A DNA stretch of 64,000 nucleotides, taken from the NCBI GenBank assembly GCA_017407835.1, contig JAFQVV010000026.1:1-64000 (forward strand). Direction: 5' to 3'. Within the stretch, counting starts at the first letter, position 1. Each line of letters starts with the position of its first letter. Shown here piece after piece: positions 32,713-42,113 of the stretch. The notes below the pieces were generated by a model. It was not told where the DNA came from and searched no databases. It saw only the letters and a program-made list of their open reading frames with translations. A program made the translations under genes and the position numbers. The DNA comes from Clostridia bacterium. Its GTDB lineage: Bacteria; Bacillota; Clostridia; Oscillospirales; CAG-272.

Positions 32713-33558
32713 TCAGCACAAATTACGAAGATAGCGCAGAGAGCATTTCAATTTGGCGATATCGATGCCCTCGGGAGACATCACGGGAGACTCAAGCGTA
32801 GCAGACTTGCCATATCCGGATGCCCGCAAGCGCGAGAAAAGGGCGGGGAAGTCAATTTGCCCTTCGCCGGGATGAAGAATGGGGCGCAGTCGGCTGAAGT
32901 CTCGCTCGGCGCCATCGTGCAGATCGCTGATATGGAGATGTGCCAGTCTGTCGCCGATCAGCCAGGGGCAATCAAAGAGAAACGCCGATTGATGATGGAA
33001 GGCGGCAAAGCGTGTGTCAAAGACAAAACGCTGGTCGGGAAAAGCGGTATGGATGTGTGCGAAGTTTGCGGCAGGATCGGCAGTGGTGCAGGGGACATTC
33101 TCAATGAGTACTTCCAGTCCGTGTTGGGCTGCTCGCCTGCGCAGGTTCTCCAGGTGGGCGAGATTGCCTTCCAAATGTGCATCCGAATCAAGCCCGCCCC
33201 AGAGGTGAAGCACGATCTGCGACGCACCGATTAGCTCTCCCATCAGGCAGCTGTGCTTCCATAAATCGAGTGCTTCGCGACAAATACCTTCCCCGTCTGC
33301 CCCTGCCGCGGCACCGTGGCTGAGCAGTGTGCCCACTTCCTTGTCGGCGTGGATAATGGGAAAGTGCAGTTCTGCCGCCGCAAATTCACGAGCCATTTGG
33401 GGCAGCTTGTCCAGATAGGCGGGAAGCATCATGAGCTCAATGCCGTCCAGCAGGGAATTGGCAAAAAGCTCGGGCATCACGCGCAAAATATGACGGTAAT
33501 CGTATTGATTTACACGCCCGATAATGGCGCCTGTGGAGCAGTAAAGTGCAATCGGCAT
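32713..33558 (-). CDS. Sugar phosphate isomerase/epimerase-like TIM-barrel protein
   Basis: A 281-residue protein of the xylose isomerase-like TIM-barrel (AP endonuclease family 2) fold. Candidate metal ligands in order are Glu in VLIENVPCT, Asp in RFVFDTRFA, His in LAHLHISDLHDG and Glu in SATLESPVMS. The family includes sugar epimerases, inosose dehydratases and hydroxypyruvate isomerases, so the exact reaction cannot be assigned. The ATG at 33558 has AAGGAG seven bases upstream. It is cotranscribed with the eroded uronate-isomerase homologue, suggesting a shared sugar-acid pathway (inference). Confidence 0.82.
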   Translation of the reverse strand: MPIALYCSTGAIIGRVNQYDYRHILRVMPELFANSLLDGIELMMLPAYLDKLPQMAREFAAAELHFPIIHADKEVGTLLSHGAAAGADGEGICREALDLWKHSCLMGELIGASQIVLHLWGGLDSDAHLEGNLAHLENLRRRAAQHGLEVLIENVPCTTADPAANFAHIHTAFPDQRFVFDTRFAAFHHQSAFLFDCPWLIGDRLAHLHISDLHDGAERDFSRLRPILHPGEGQIDFPALFSRLRASGYGKSATLESPVMSPEGIDIAKLKCSLRYLRNLC

Positions 33559-33611
33559 GGAGTTCTCCTTGTTTGCGTTTCGTTGCCGCTGGATCGGTGC
33601 GGTTCTCTTCA

Positions 33612-33640
33612 TATTTTAACACAGATTGGCATATTCCGCA
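33612..33640 (-). promoter_or_regulatory. Promoter of the sugar isomerase and UxaC-homologue pair
   Basis: On the minus strand TTGCGG (33640-33635), a 17-base spacer and TAAAAT (33617-33612). Confidence 0.65.
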
Positions 33641-33680
33641 AGAAAAATTTGTGTTTTCTCTTCCATAATTACGAAAAATG

Positions 33681-33689
33681 TGATATAAT
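33681..33689 (+). promoter_or_regulatory. Extended -10 promoter of the PHP-mutS-like-Lrp-aminotransferase-polA operon
   Basis: TGATATAAT is an extended -10 element (TG-n-TATAAT); the -35 region at 33661-33666 (TTCCAT) is poor. It lies 36 bases before the PHP gene. Confidence 0.65.
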
Positions 33690-33724
33690 AATTTATATGT
33701 TATCTTTTTTAGGAGAACTTGCTC

Positions 33725-34543
33725 ATGTATCGTGCCGATAGCCATTTGCATACCTGTTTTTCCTTTGACGGAAATCCCTTGGCGACCGTGGATGCGATCT
33801 GCCGTGCGGCGTGCGAGAGGGGATTGCAGGAAATTACGTTCACCGACCATTGCGACATCAATGGTGAGGTTGAAGGAATATATGCCCCTTTCCCGATTGA
33901 GAAAGCACGAAAAGAAGTGCTTGCGGCACGCGAAGCATATCGCGGCAAGCTGATTGTCAACTGGGGAATTGAGTTGGGACAGCCGTATCAGTATCCTGAC
34001 GCTGCCCGCGCATTGATCGATCGGGGCGAATTTGATTTTGTTCTCGGTTCGCTGCATAATCTGACGGGCGTTCCCGATTTTTACTTCTTGCGATATGCGC
34101 AGATGACAGACCCTCTGCTTGATCAGCTTTTTGCGCGGTGTTTGGCTGAGAGCATGGAGGTTATCCGTTTCCCGGGGGTTCATTCACTTGCACATCTGAC
34201 CTATCCCTGCCGCTATTATGCGCTGGATGGCAGAAGCTTTGATCCGATGCGCTATGCCGATCAAATCGCGGCGTTGTTTGACGAAATGCGGCAGCGCGGC
34301 GTGGCGCTGGAGATCAATTCGTCCACACTGCGCAAAGGGCTTGATTTTACCCTTCCGAATGAATCGATTCTGCAGCTTTGGCGAGAATGCGGAGGTGAGC
34401 TTGTCACCATCGGCTCGGATGCGCACAGCGCAGAAGAGGTTGGTGCCGATTTTGATGCCGTTTGCGCAATGCTGCTGCGGTGTGGATTTTCGTCTTTTGT
34501 TACCTTCCGCGGCGGTGCTCCCGTTGAGCACCCGCTCGTATGA
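33725..34543 (+). CDS. PHP-domain phosphatase, histidinol-phosphatase (HisJ)-like
   Basis: The 272-residue protein has the PHP metal motifs: DSHLHTCFSFDG at the start, FTDHCD, WGIELGQ, GSLHNL, the HSLAH pair and GSDAHSAEEVG. The order and length match the HisJ group, which dephosphorylates L-histidinol phosphate, but other sugar or nucleotide phosphates remain possible since no other his genes are here. The ATG at 33725 follows AGGAG by nine bases; a TTG two codons upstream is too close. First gene of a five-gene run leading to polA. Confidence 0.85.
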   Translation: MYRADSHLHTCFSFDGNPLATVDAICRAACERGLQEITFTDHCDINGEVEGIYAPFPIEKARKEVLAAREAYRGKLIVNWGIELGQPYQYPDAARALIDRGEFDFVLGSLHNLTGVPDFYFLRYAQMTDPLLDQLFARCLAESMEVIRFPGVHSLAHLTYPCRYYALDGRSFDPMRYADQIAALFDEMRQRGVALEINSSTLRKGLDFTLPNESILQLWRECGGELVTIGSDAHSAEEVGADFDAVCAMLLRCGFSSFVTFRGGAPVEHPLV

Positions 34544-34569
34544 TTTCATCGCAAGAAAGGAGCGATATG

Positions 34570-36192
34570 ATGGATTTAACCAATTTCAGCTTGCTTTATC
34601 CAGACGCGGAAAGCCAGCGCCGGCATTACAGCGGGCAGTGTCGTCCCGATATTGATGCCGATGTGATCGAACAATTGGGACTGAGCGAAATCCTTGATTT
34701 GAAAAATGCCGATTTAACAGAATATTTCACCACCGATTCGGATGTTATTGTGTATCGCACCGAAACTTTTGCCGATATGCTCAACAATGAGGCGCTGGTG
34801 GAAATGCTCAATGATCTCATGCCTGTCTTGGGGGATGTGATGGAGTTGCGCCGTCTCGAAGCCGACAGTGGGGACACCGAGTCTTATCTGCTCAGCATTA
34901 CCGAGATCGAACTTTATATTTCCAGCATTGAAATCCTGCACAGCACGCTCAAGCGGGTTCAGCCCAATCTGCGCGGTGCGGCGTTCCGTACATTGGCAGA
35001 ACGCATCATTGAGTTGGCGGAAAGCGAGTATTACGGAAATCTCAACAAAAAGCTGGCCGAGCTGACCTCGCGTGTTCGCGAAATCAAGAGCGTGACGGTT
35101 GGCGTGAATCTGGACGCACAGCTTCGTCCCAAGCACGCGGGCGTTCTGTCGATCAACAATGAGGCGTTCCGTTCGGGGGATGTCATTGATAAAATTCTGC
35201 GGCTCGATTTTAAGAGCGACGAATACACCTGCATTGCCAATCTTGTTCCCTTTGGCAAGCGGCAGAGTGAGGATCAAAAGATGGCACTTAGCCTTGCCTT
35301 CAACTCGGCAATCAATGAGGTTTATAAATCTTCTCTTCGCTCTTGGAAAAAGATTGTGCAGAGCTATGTGCTCGAGAACACCGACTTTTTGCTCAATCTC
35401 ATGCCTGAGATCGAGCTGTTGGTCAAGGGAACGCGCCTGATGAAAAGCCTGTCCGCCCGCGGATGCAAGCTGTGTATGCCTACCATCGCGCCTGCCCCAG
35501 ATCACGCATTCTCTGCGATCGGGCTGTATAATCCCGTCGTTGCCCTGAAGGTTGAGGATGAAATTATTACAAATGATCTTATCTTTGATGAAAACGCCAG
35601 TATTTATATCCTCTCCGGTCCCAACCGCGGCGGCAAATCGGTTATCACCTGTGCACTCGGCCTTGCACAGACAATGATGCAGCTGGGGCTTTATGTTCCC
35701 GCCGAATCTGCGGTGATTTCGCCTTGCGATGCCGTTTTTACCCATTTCCCGAGTGTTTCCACCGATACCATTGATCATGGCCGATTGGGCGAGGAGTGTG
35801 TGCGATTGGGCGATATTTTTGATCGCCTCAGCGCCGAGAGCCTGGTTTTGCTGGATGAATCACTTTCCTCGACCGGTTCCTTTGAGGGCGCGGCAATTGC
35901 GACAGAGGTGCTGGCAGGGTTGAGCCGCGCAGGCTGCCGCTGCCTCTTTTCCACCCACCTGCATGAGTTGGCGGCGGGCGTTGAGGAGATCAATGCACGA
36001 ACTGCTGAATTCGGGGGCGGGCGCATAGATACACTTGTTGCGGGAATCGAGGACGGAAAGCGTTCCTTCAAAATTCACCGCGCCAAGCCCGACGGCAAGA
36101 GCTATGCACGCGATATTGCCGCCAAATACGGTCTTTCGTATGAGAATATTATGAAAAAAATCGAACAGAAATCCATCAAGGAGGAGAAATAA
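34570..36192 (+). CDS. MutS-related ATPase without mismatch-recognition domain
   Basis: A 540-residue protein whose C-terminal third is the MutS ATPase: Walker A SGPNRGGKS (residues 349-357, with Arg353 where MutS has Met), a signature region around STDTIDHGRLGEE, Walker B LVLLDES and the H-loop FSTHLHELA. The N-terminal 330 residues are mostly helical, like the MutS core/clamp, but there is no recognisable N-terminal mismatch-binding domain. Such MutS-like proteins occur in Clostridia without a defined role. The ATG at 34570 follows GAAAGGAG by seven bases. The Lrp gene begins 1 base after its stop. Confidence 0.85.
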   Translation: MDLTNFSLLYPDAESQRRHYSGQCRPDIDADVIEQLGLSEILDLKNADLTEYFTTDSDVIVYRTETFADMLNNEALVEMLNDLMPVLGDVMELRRLEADSGDTESYLLSITEIELYISSIEILHSTLKRVQPNLRGAAFRTLAERIIELAESEYYGNLNKKLAELTSRVREIKSVTVGVNLDAQLRPKHAGVLSINNEAFRSGDVIDKILRLDFKSDEYTCIANLVPFGKRQSEDQKMALSLAFNSAINEVYKSSLRSWKKIVQSYVLENTDFLLNLMPEIELLVKGTRLMKSLSARGCKLCMPTIAPAPDHAFSAIGLYNPVVALKVEDEIITNDLIFDENASIYILSGPNRGGKSVITCALGLAQTMMQLGLYVPAESAVISPCDAVFTHFPSVSTDTIDHGRLGEECVRLGDIFDRLSAESLVLLDESLSSTGSFEGAAIATEVLAGLSRAGCRCLFSTHLHELAAGVEEINARTAEFGGGRIDTLVAGIEDGKRSFKIHRAKPDGKSYARDIAAKYGLSYENIMKKIEQKSIKEEK

Positions 36193-36193
36193 T

Positions 36194-36670
36194 ATGGACC
36201 AGCTTTTGAAAATGCTTGAAGATGATGCGACCCTGACACCCGAACAAATTGCCCTGATGTGTGAAAAAGAGGTCGGTGATATTCGTTCTTTGATCAAAAA
36301 ATATGAAAAGGAAGGGGTTATCCTCGGCTATAAGACCATCATCGACTGGGATAAAACCGATCGTGAATACGTCAGCGCGCTGATTGAGCTGAAGGTCACA
36401 CCCCAGCGCGACCGCGGCTTCGACAAGGTCGCCGAGAAGATTTACAACTATCCCGAGGTGCAGAGCCTGTATCTGATGTCGGGCAGCTTTGATCTTGCCG
36501 TCTTTATCGAGGGAAAGACCATGCGCGAGGTGGCATACTTTGTGGCGCAGAAGCTGGCCCCGCTGGAGTATATTCAGGCAACGGCGACCCACTTTATTTT
36601 GCGCAAATATAAAGACAAGGGTGTTATTTACGGTACCGTCGAGGTTGACGAAAGAGGGAATATTATCTAA
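36194..36670 (+). CDS. Lrp/AsnC-family transcriptional regulator
   Basis: A 158-residue regulator with an N-terminal HTH (TPEQIALMCEKEVGDIRSLIKKYEKEGVILGY) split over helices 2-3 and the wing, followed by the RAM effector-binding domain. It is most like the Lrp proteins that sense amino acids. Its stop overlaps the aminotransferase start (TAATG), so the pair is coupled; it probably controls or responds to the amino acid handled by that enzyme (inference). Confidence 0.88.
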   Translation: MDQLLKMLEDDATLTPEQIALMCEKEVGDIRSLIKKYEKEGVILGYKTIIDWDKTDREYVSALIELKVTPQRDRGFDKVAEKIYNYPEVQSLYLMSGSFDLAVFIEGKTMREVAYFVAQKLAPLEYIQATATHFILRKYKDKGVIYGTVEVDERGNII

Positions 36671-37839
36671 TGATGGACTACGCAAACATACTCTCTCAAA
36701 CGGTACAGAATATCAAACCATCGGGTATTCGAAAATTTTTTGACCTGCTTGAACATATGGAGGATGTGGTTGCCCTGACCGTCGGTCAGCCTGACTTTGC
36801 AACGCCGTGGCATATTCGAGAGGCGGGCATTGCCAGCTTGGAACAGGGAAAAACCTACTATACCTCCAATGCAGGTACGCTTGATCTTCGCGTTGCCATT
36901 ACCGAATATTTGGAACGCCGCTTTGCACTTCGTTATCAGGCTGAAAAAGAAATTATCGTCACGGTCGGCGGCAGTGAGGCGATTGATCTTGCGTTCCGTG
37001 CATTGATTGAACCCGGGGATGAGGTAATCATCCCGACGCCGAGCTTTGTCTGCTACGGTCCGATTGCCGAGCTTTGCCACGGTGTTCCTGTGTATATCGA
37101 AACCAAGGCAAAAGATAATTTTAAGCTGACGGCCGATGATCTGCGCGCGGCAATTACGCCCAGGACCAAGCTTTTGGTGCTTCCGTTCCCCAATAATCCG
37201 ACAGGCGCGATCATGACACGAGAAGAATTGGAAGAGATCGCGGCGGTGCTGCGCGGGACGAATATCATTGTCCTCTCGGATGAAATTTACGCCGAGCTGA
37301 CCTATGGCCGGCGCCATGTGTCGATTGCAACGCTTGACGGCATGGCAGAGAGAACCATCATTGCCAGCGGATTCTCCAAAGCCTATGCCATGACGGGATG
37401 GCGTCTGGGCTACATCGCCGCACCGGCTCCGCTGACTAAGCAAATGCTCAAAATTCATCAGTATGCTTTGATGTGTGCACCCACAACCAGCCAAATTGCC
37501 GCCATTGAAGCAATGCGAAACGGTGATGATGATATTGCATATATGGCTGCGGAATACAATCGCCGCCGTCGGTATATTGTGAAGGGACTGCGCGATATCG
37601 GGCTTTCTTGCTTTGAACCCGAAGGGGCGTTTTATGTCTTCCCGCGCATCGGCGATTTTGGGCTTTCCAGCGATGAATTTTGCGAGCGTTTGCTCACTCA
37701 AAATCGTGTTGCCATTGTTCCGGGTACCGCTTTTGGTGCGGGCGGGGAAGGATTTGCACGCATTTCTTATGCCTATTCGGTAAAACATATCACCGAGGCA
37801 CTCGAGAGAATGGGGAATTTTATTCAAACACTTACCTGA
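36670..37839 (+). CDS. Class I/II PLP-dependent aminotransferase
   Basis: The 389-residue enzyme is an aspartate-aminotransferase-fold protein. Motifs are VGQPDFATPWHI, the PLP-contact GGSEAIDLAF, FPNNPTGA, the Asp/Tyr pair in LSDEIYAELTYG, and the PLP lysine in SGFSKAYAMTGWRLGY. The C-terminal domain ends with FARISYAYS, where the Arg binds the substrate carboxylate. It may act on aromatic amino acids, aspartate or alanine; specificity cannot be read. An in-frame second ATG is one codon later. polA begins 19 bases downstream. Confidence 0.9.
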   Translation: MMDYANILSQTVQNIKPSGIRKFFDLLEHMEDVVALTVGQPDFATPWHIREAGIASLEQGKTYYTSNAGTLDLRVAITEYLERRFALRYQAEKEIIVTVGGSEAIDLAFRALIEPGDEVIIPTPSFVCYGPIAELCHGVPVYIETKAKDNFKLTADDLRAAITPRTKLLVLPFPNNPTGAIMTREELEEIAAVLRGTNIIVLSDEIYAELTYGRRHVSIATLDGMAERTIIASGFSKAYAMTGWRLGYIAAPAPLTKQMLKIHQYALMCAPTTSQIAAIEAMRNGDDDIAYMAAEYNRRRRYIVKGLRDIGLSCFEPEGAFYVFPRIGDFGLSSDEFCERLLTQNRVAIVPGTAFGAGGEGFARISYAYSVKHITEALERMGNFIQTLT

Positions 37840-37858
37840 TGGGGAGGGGACGGCTGCA

Positions 37859-40393
37859 ATGAAAAAACTGCTTGTCGTTGACGGAAACAGTATACTCAAT
37901 CGCGCATTCTACGGTGTGCGTATGCTGAGCACGCGTGACGGTTTGTGTACCAATGCTGTTTATGGCATGATTACCATGCTGATGCGCCACCTGGAGATGA
38001 GTATGCCGGATGGCTGTGCCATTGCCTTCGACCGAAAAGCGCCTACCTTTCGTCATCAGCGCTATGCAGAATACAAAGCAAACCGCAAAGGAATGCCCGA
38101 GGAGTTGGCGATGCAGCTGTCCTATGCCAAGGAAGCGGCGGCGCTGCTCGGGTTTCATGTGATCGAACTTGATGGGTATGAAGCCGATGATATTCTCGGC
38201 ACCCTTTCTGCACGCGCATCCGCACTGGGTATTGACTGCGACATTCTCACAGGTGACCGCGATTCTTTGCAGCTGATCCATGAATCCGGGGCTGATCGGG
38301 GTGCCGTTCGTGTTTTGTTGACCACCAATGCCGATACGCAGATTTTTGATGAAGCTGCTTTCGCCGAAAAGTACGGGGTACGTGCCGATCAGTTTGTGGA
38401 TGTCAAAGCACTGATGGGCGACGCGTCGGATAATATCCCCGGCGTGCCCGGCATCGGCGAAAAAACTGCCCTCAAGCTGATTGCCCAATTCGGCTCGCTG
38501 GATGCGCTCTATGCGGCACTGCCCGAGGCAGATTTGACCAAATCGGTCAAGACCAAGCTTGAGGCAGGGCAGGACAGTGCACTTCTGTCGCGCGAGTTGG
38601 CGCAGATATGCTGCGATGCCCCTGTGGAATGTTCAATTGATGCACTTGCCTATTCCGGCATGGATCGCGCAGGATGCTTGGCTCTCTTTGAAAAGCTCGA
38701 ATTTCACGCGCTGATCAAGCGTTTCTCGCTTGAAGAAGAATCCAAGCGCGCGCGAACCCCTTGCCGCGCCGTTGATGCATCCCCCGAAGCATTGTTGGCG
38801 CTTCCCCCTGACAAGCCCATCGCGCTCTCGCTTTCTGCCGACCATCAATGCTTGCTGGCCTTTGACGGAGCGTGTTTGCTTCAGCTGACGATTGCCGATG
38901 TGCCGTCGGGATTTTTTGCCGATACATCACGCTGCATTGTCTGCTATGACAGTAAAACGATGCGCCGTGTACTGGCTGCCCGTGGCAAGGATTTTGTCTA
39001 TTGTGCCCATGACGTCATGCTTGCGGCATATGTGCTCAACTCTGCCGACAGTTATGGCCTGCCGCGATTGGTTAACTATTATCTTGATGAAAATTACGAC
39101 GAGACGATTTCTGCTGCCGAATATGTTTTTGCGCTTTATCCCGTTCTGGATGCCAAATTGCGCGAGGCGGATGAAGCAAGATTGATGTATGAGATTGAGC
39201 TGCCGACTGCGCGCGTGCTGGCAGATATGGAAATGCGAGGTTTCAAGATTGACCGCGAAGGTCTGCGCCGTTTCGGCGATATGCTGGCGCAGCATGAAGC
39301 CGAATATGCTGAACGGATCTACACACTGGCGGGCAAGACCTTCAATATCAATTCGCCCAAACAACTCGGCGAGGTGCTCTTTGATTACCTTGGCTTGCCT
39401 GCATCCAAAAAAACTAAAACCGGATATTCGACCAATGCAGAAGTGCTCGAGAATCTTCGTCCTTTCCACCCCATTGTCGGGGATATTCTCGACTACCGCC
39501 AAGTGGCAAAGCTGCGGGCAACCTATGCCGACGGTTTGCTGCGCATGGCAGATGCAGATGGGCGAATTCACACCAGCTTCAATCAAACAGGTACGGCAAC
39601 GGGACGTCTTTCCTCGGCTGAGCCGAATCTGCAGAATATTCCGATTCGCACAGCCCTCGGGCGGGAGATGCGCCGTTTCTTTGTCGCGGAAAATGAAGAT
39701 TATCTGCTGCTTGATGCCGACTATTCGCAGATCGAGCTGCGCCTGCTTGCCGATATTTCGGGAGACGAGACAATGATTGCCGCTTTTGCCGACGGTGAGG
39801 ATATCCATACCTCAACGGCCTGCACAGTCTTTGGTGTCACCCCCGAGGGGGTAACGACCGAGCTGCGTAAGCGTGCGAAAGCTGTCAATTTCGGCATTGT
39901 GTATGGAATCGGCGATTTTTCTCTGGCGCAGGATCTGGGGATTCCTCGCGCACAGGCAAAACGCTATATTGAAAATTATCTTGCAGCTTATCCCGGCATC
40001 AGCGCATATCTCAAAAATATTGTTGCCGAGGCGTATGCACAGGGGTATGTGACCACAATCTTCGGCCGACGTCGCTTTATTGATGAGCTGTCGGGGCAAA
40101 ACAAGCATCTGCGAAGCTTCGGCGAGCGGGTTGCGATGAACAGCCCGATTCAGGGCAGTGCGGCGGATATTATCAAGATTGCAATGGTGCGTGTGGACGA
40201 GCGCCTTCGCGCCCTTGGCTTGGATGCGCACCTGATTCTGCAGGTGCATGACGAGCTGATCGTAGAAGCCCATCGTGACTGCGCCGATGAAGCGCTCGCC
40301 GTTCTGCGCGAGGAGATGGAGCACGCCGTTTCGCTCAAAGTTCCGCTTGATGTTGATGCAAAAATGGGCACAACCTGGTACGACTGTAAATAA
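37859..40393 (+). CDS. polA: DNA polymerase I
   Basis: This 844-residue enzyme fills gaps and removes RNA primers. An N-terminal 5'-nuclease domain (DGNSILNRAFYG, DGYEADDILGTL, LTGDRDSLQLI, GDASDNIPGVPGIGEKTA) is followed by a degenerate 3'-5' exonuclease region that lacks the DxE motif, so proofreading is probably absent. The polymerase domain has motif A DADYSQIELRLL, motif B KRAKAVNFGIVYGIGDF and motif C LQVHDELIVEA. GGGGAGGGG lies upstream of the ATG. Last gene of its operon, closed by a 17-base-pair terminator. Confidence 0.95.
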   Translation: MKKLLVVDGNSILNRAFYGVRMLSTRDGLCTNAVYGMITMLMRHLEMSMPDGCAIAFDRKAPTFRHQRYAEYKANRKGMPEELAMQLSYAKEAAALLGFHVIELDGYEADDILGTLSARASALGIDCDILTGDRDSLQLIHESGADRGAVRVLLTTNADTQIFDEAAFAEKYGVRADQFVDVKALMGDASDNIPGVPGIGEKTALKLIAQFGSLDALYAALPEADLTKSVKTKLEAGQDSALLSRELAQICCDAPVECSIDALAYSGMDRAGCLALFEKLEFHALIKRFSLEEESKRARTPCRAVDASPEALLALPPDKPIALSLSADHQCLLAFDGACLLQLTIADVPSGFFADTSRCIVCYDSKTMRRVLAARGKDFVYCAHDVMLAAYVLNSADSYGLPRLVNYYLDENYDETISAAEYVFALYPVLDAKLREADEARLMYEIELPTARVLADMEMRGFKIDREGLRRFGDMLAQHEAEYAERIYTLAGKTFNINSPKQLGEVLFDYLGLPASKKTKTGYSTNAEVLENLRPFHPIVGDILDYRQVAKLRATYADGLLRMADADGRIHTSFNQTGTATGRLSSAEPNLQNIPIRTALGREMRRFFVAENEDYLLLDADYSQIELRLLADISGDETMIAAFADGEDIHTSTACTVFGVTPEGVTTELRKRAKAVNFGIVYGIGDFSLAQDLGIPRAQAKRYIENYLAAYPGISAYLKNIVAEAYAQGYVTTIFGRRRFIDELSGQNKHLRSFGERVAMNSPIQGSAADIIKIAMVRVDERLRALGLDAHLILQVHDELIVEAHRDCADEALAVLREEMEHAVSLKVPLDVDAKMGTTWYDCK

Positions 40394-40397
40394 CTCC

Positions 40398-40440
40398 ATA
40401 GAAAAAACCGAGCGTTCATTGTTCGCTCGGTTTTTTCTAT
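40398..40440. terminator. Bidirectional terminator between polA and the short regulator
   Basis: A perfect 17-base-pair stem (40398-40414 with 40424-40440) with a 9-base loop, A-rich on the left arm and T-rich on the right. Confidence 0.9.
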
Positions 40441-40444
40441 ACCA

Positions 40445-41014
40445 TTATACCGATTCCTCGGCGTGCCGTTCAATCGCGCGGCGGGCAATGTCAAGCAGGC
40501 GTTCGCGCAGCCAGTTGGGGGAGAGAATATGTACCTCGCCGTCGGCCAGCAAAATGGCGGACAGGAAGAGATCGACCTGAGAAAATTCACAGAGAAAACG
40601 GTCGTTGCCTTTTTCCTCGACAACAAAGCGGTCAAGAGCCATGCGTGTCAGTTTATCAGGGATATGAAGCATCGCAGTAAAGGGGATTTGCAGCTGAACA
40701 TAGCGGGGATGCCCATTTTCGGCAGCGACTTGCTGTTCTATGAGCAAACTTTGCGCATCAAGAAACTCGGCATAGTCACCCTCGTTTGCGTTCTTATAAT
40801 AAATAGGAAGAGAAAAGTCGGTGCTGTAGCAAAATCCTCGACGTTCGGGCGTATAGACCAAGGGCGCGCCGAGTTCTTCCCGCAAAAAGTGAATGTCACG
40901 TTGACCTTGACGACGCGAGATGGAAAATCGCTCGCATAAACGCTGTGCGTTCGGATAACGCAGGGCGCGGATCTGTTCATGCAACCATTGAATGCGTGTG
41001 TATGCGGGTGTCAT
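40445..41014 (-). CDS. YafY/WYL-family-like regulator, short, apparently lacking the WYL core
   Basis: The 189-residue protein starts with an HTH of the DeoR/HTH_11 type (LHEQIRALRYPNAQRLCERFSI, broken by the turn, then SRRQGQRDIHFLREEL). It ends with the WCX-type segment usual at the C-terminus of WYL regulators (VQLQIPFTAMLHI, then DLFLSAILLADGEVHILSP and NWLRERLLDIA). The roughly 100-residue WYL domain that normally lies between seems to be missing; full-length relatives have about 300 residues. Its start overlaps the stop of the upstream membrane-protein gene by four bases (ATGA), so the two are coupled. Confidence 0.78.
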   Translation of the reverse strand: MTPAYTRIQWLHEQIRALRYPNAQRLCERFSISRRQGQRDIHFLREELGAPLVYTPERRGFCYSTDFSLPIYYKNANEGDYAEFLDAQSLLIEQQVAAENGHPRYVQLQIPFTAMLHIPDKLTRMALDRFVVEEKGNDRFLCEFSQVDLFLSAILLADGEVHILSPNWLRERLLDIARRAIERHAEESV

Positions 41015-41901
41015 ACTGCCGATTCTCCTTCATCATGGATTGATTGTGCAGATTGATCGGAAATTGATTTTTTATCGCTTCGCAGATTTTCCGACAGCGT
41101 ATTGATCAGGCGAATAAGCATATAGAACCAGATGACCGAAAGCGCAAGCATCGGAAAAAAGTAATCCTCCAACGTCGCTGAAGACTTGGCGAAGGCAAAG
41201 ATACTGCTCAGCCCACCGCTCCCGCAAAGCAGAAGTGCCGCATAGGTGCAGAAGAGACTCAGGCGCGGCTGCGCACGGCCGAGCAGAAAGCGAGATTCCT
41301 GCAGGAAAAAGAGCATGATACCCATCAGCGCGAGATGCAGCATGATTTTGATGGGATTGTTCATTGCATGTGTCAAATCAAAGTAGCATTGTGCCAATGT
41401 GAGCAGTGCCCAAATTGTTGGGAAAAAACTGAGACAGGTTCGCCAGGGGGCATGGATCAAAGTGGATTTGCAGGCGGTGACGAAATACAGCCCGGAAAGG
41501 AATGCAGAGGTGCTGATGGCATAATGGATAAACAGATCGCGGAAATAGGTTTCTCCGGGAAAGAAAACATTGCCGCGCAGTGCTGCATAAAATGCCAGAA
41601 GGGCAAACAAAATGAACAGAAACCCGCACAATGCGGAAACAAAAACAGCTGCAGTTGAAAATTCGGGCAGAGAGACAGACAGTTTATCGCGGGGAATAAA
41701 GATCAGTGCCGATGCTCCCCACAAAATGGAGAGCAGCAGAATTGCATTGGCAATTGAGGGCAGGGGAGAAGTGAGCGAGAAATAGCCAATATCCGGTTCA
41801 AAAGCGAAAAGTAATGCACAGGTGTACAGCACTGTGACTAAAACAGCCAATGTGATGATGGAGAAAGAGTAGATTTTTAGTTTGGCAGAGATCTGATTCA
41901 T
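41011..41901 (-). CDS. Polytopic membrane protein coupled to the short regulator
   Basis: A 296-residue protein with about seven hydrophobic helices and a hydrophilic, Ser/Asp-rich C-terminal tail (about residues 270-296). I see no catalytic motif and do not recognise the family. Translational coupling to the downstream regulator suggests it may act as a partner or sensor for it (inference). AAGGAAGAC precedes the ATG. A TATAAT box lies about 40 bases upstream, but no good -35 accompanies it. Confidence 0.7.
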   Translation of the reverse strand: MNQISAKLKIYSFSIITLAVLVTVLYTCALLFAFEPDIGYFSLTSPLPSIANAILLLSILWGASALIFIPRDKLSVSLPEFSTAAVFVSALCGFLFILFALLAFYAALRGNVFFPGETYFRDLFIHYAISTSAFLSGLYFVTACKSTLIHAPWRTCLSFFPTIWALLTLAQCYFDLTHAMNNPIKIMLHLALMGIMLFFLQESRFLLGRAQPRLSLFCTYAALLLCGSGGLSSIFAFAKSSATLEDYFFPMLALSVIWFYMLIRLINTLSENLRSDKKSISDQSAQSIHDEGESAV

Positions 41902-42113
41902 AGAAATTGTCTTCCTTATTATATATTAAGTTACTATCATTATAGAACAATTATGTGAACAAAGTGTAACGATTGCGAAGAAAAGCGAAAAAACTTTTTC
42001 AAACAGGTGATATTTTGAGAAAAACACAACGAATTTGTTCAATATAAACAAAAACAGAGCGAAAATTTCGTGAAATATTTCTTCTGTGTGTTAGAAAAAA
42101 ATTCAAAAAATAC

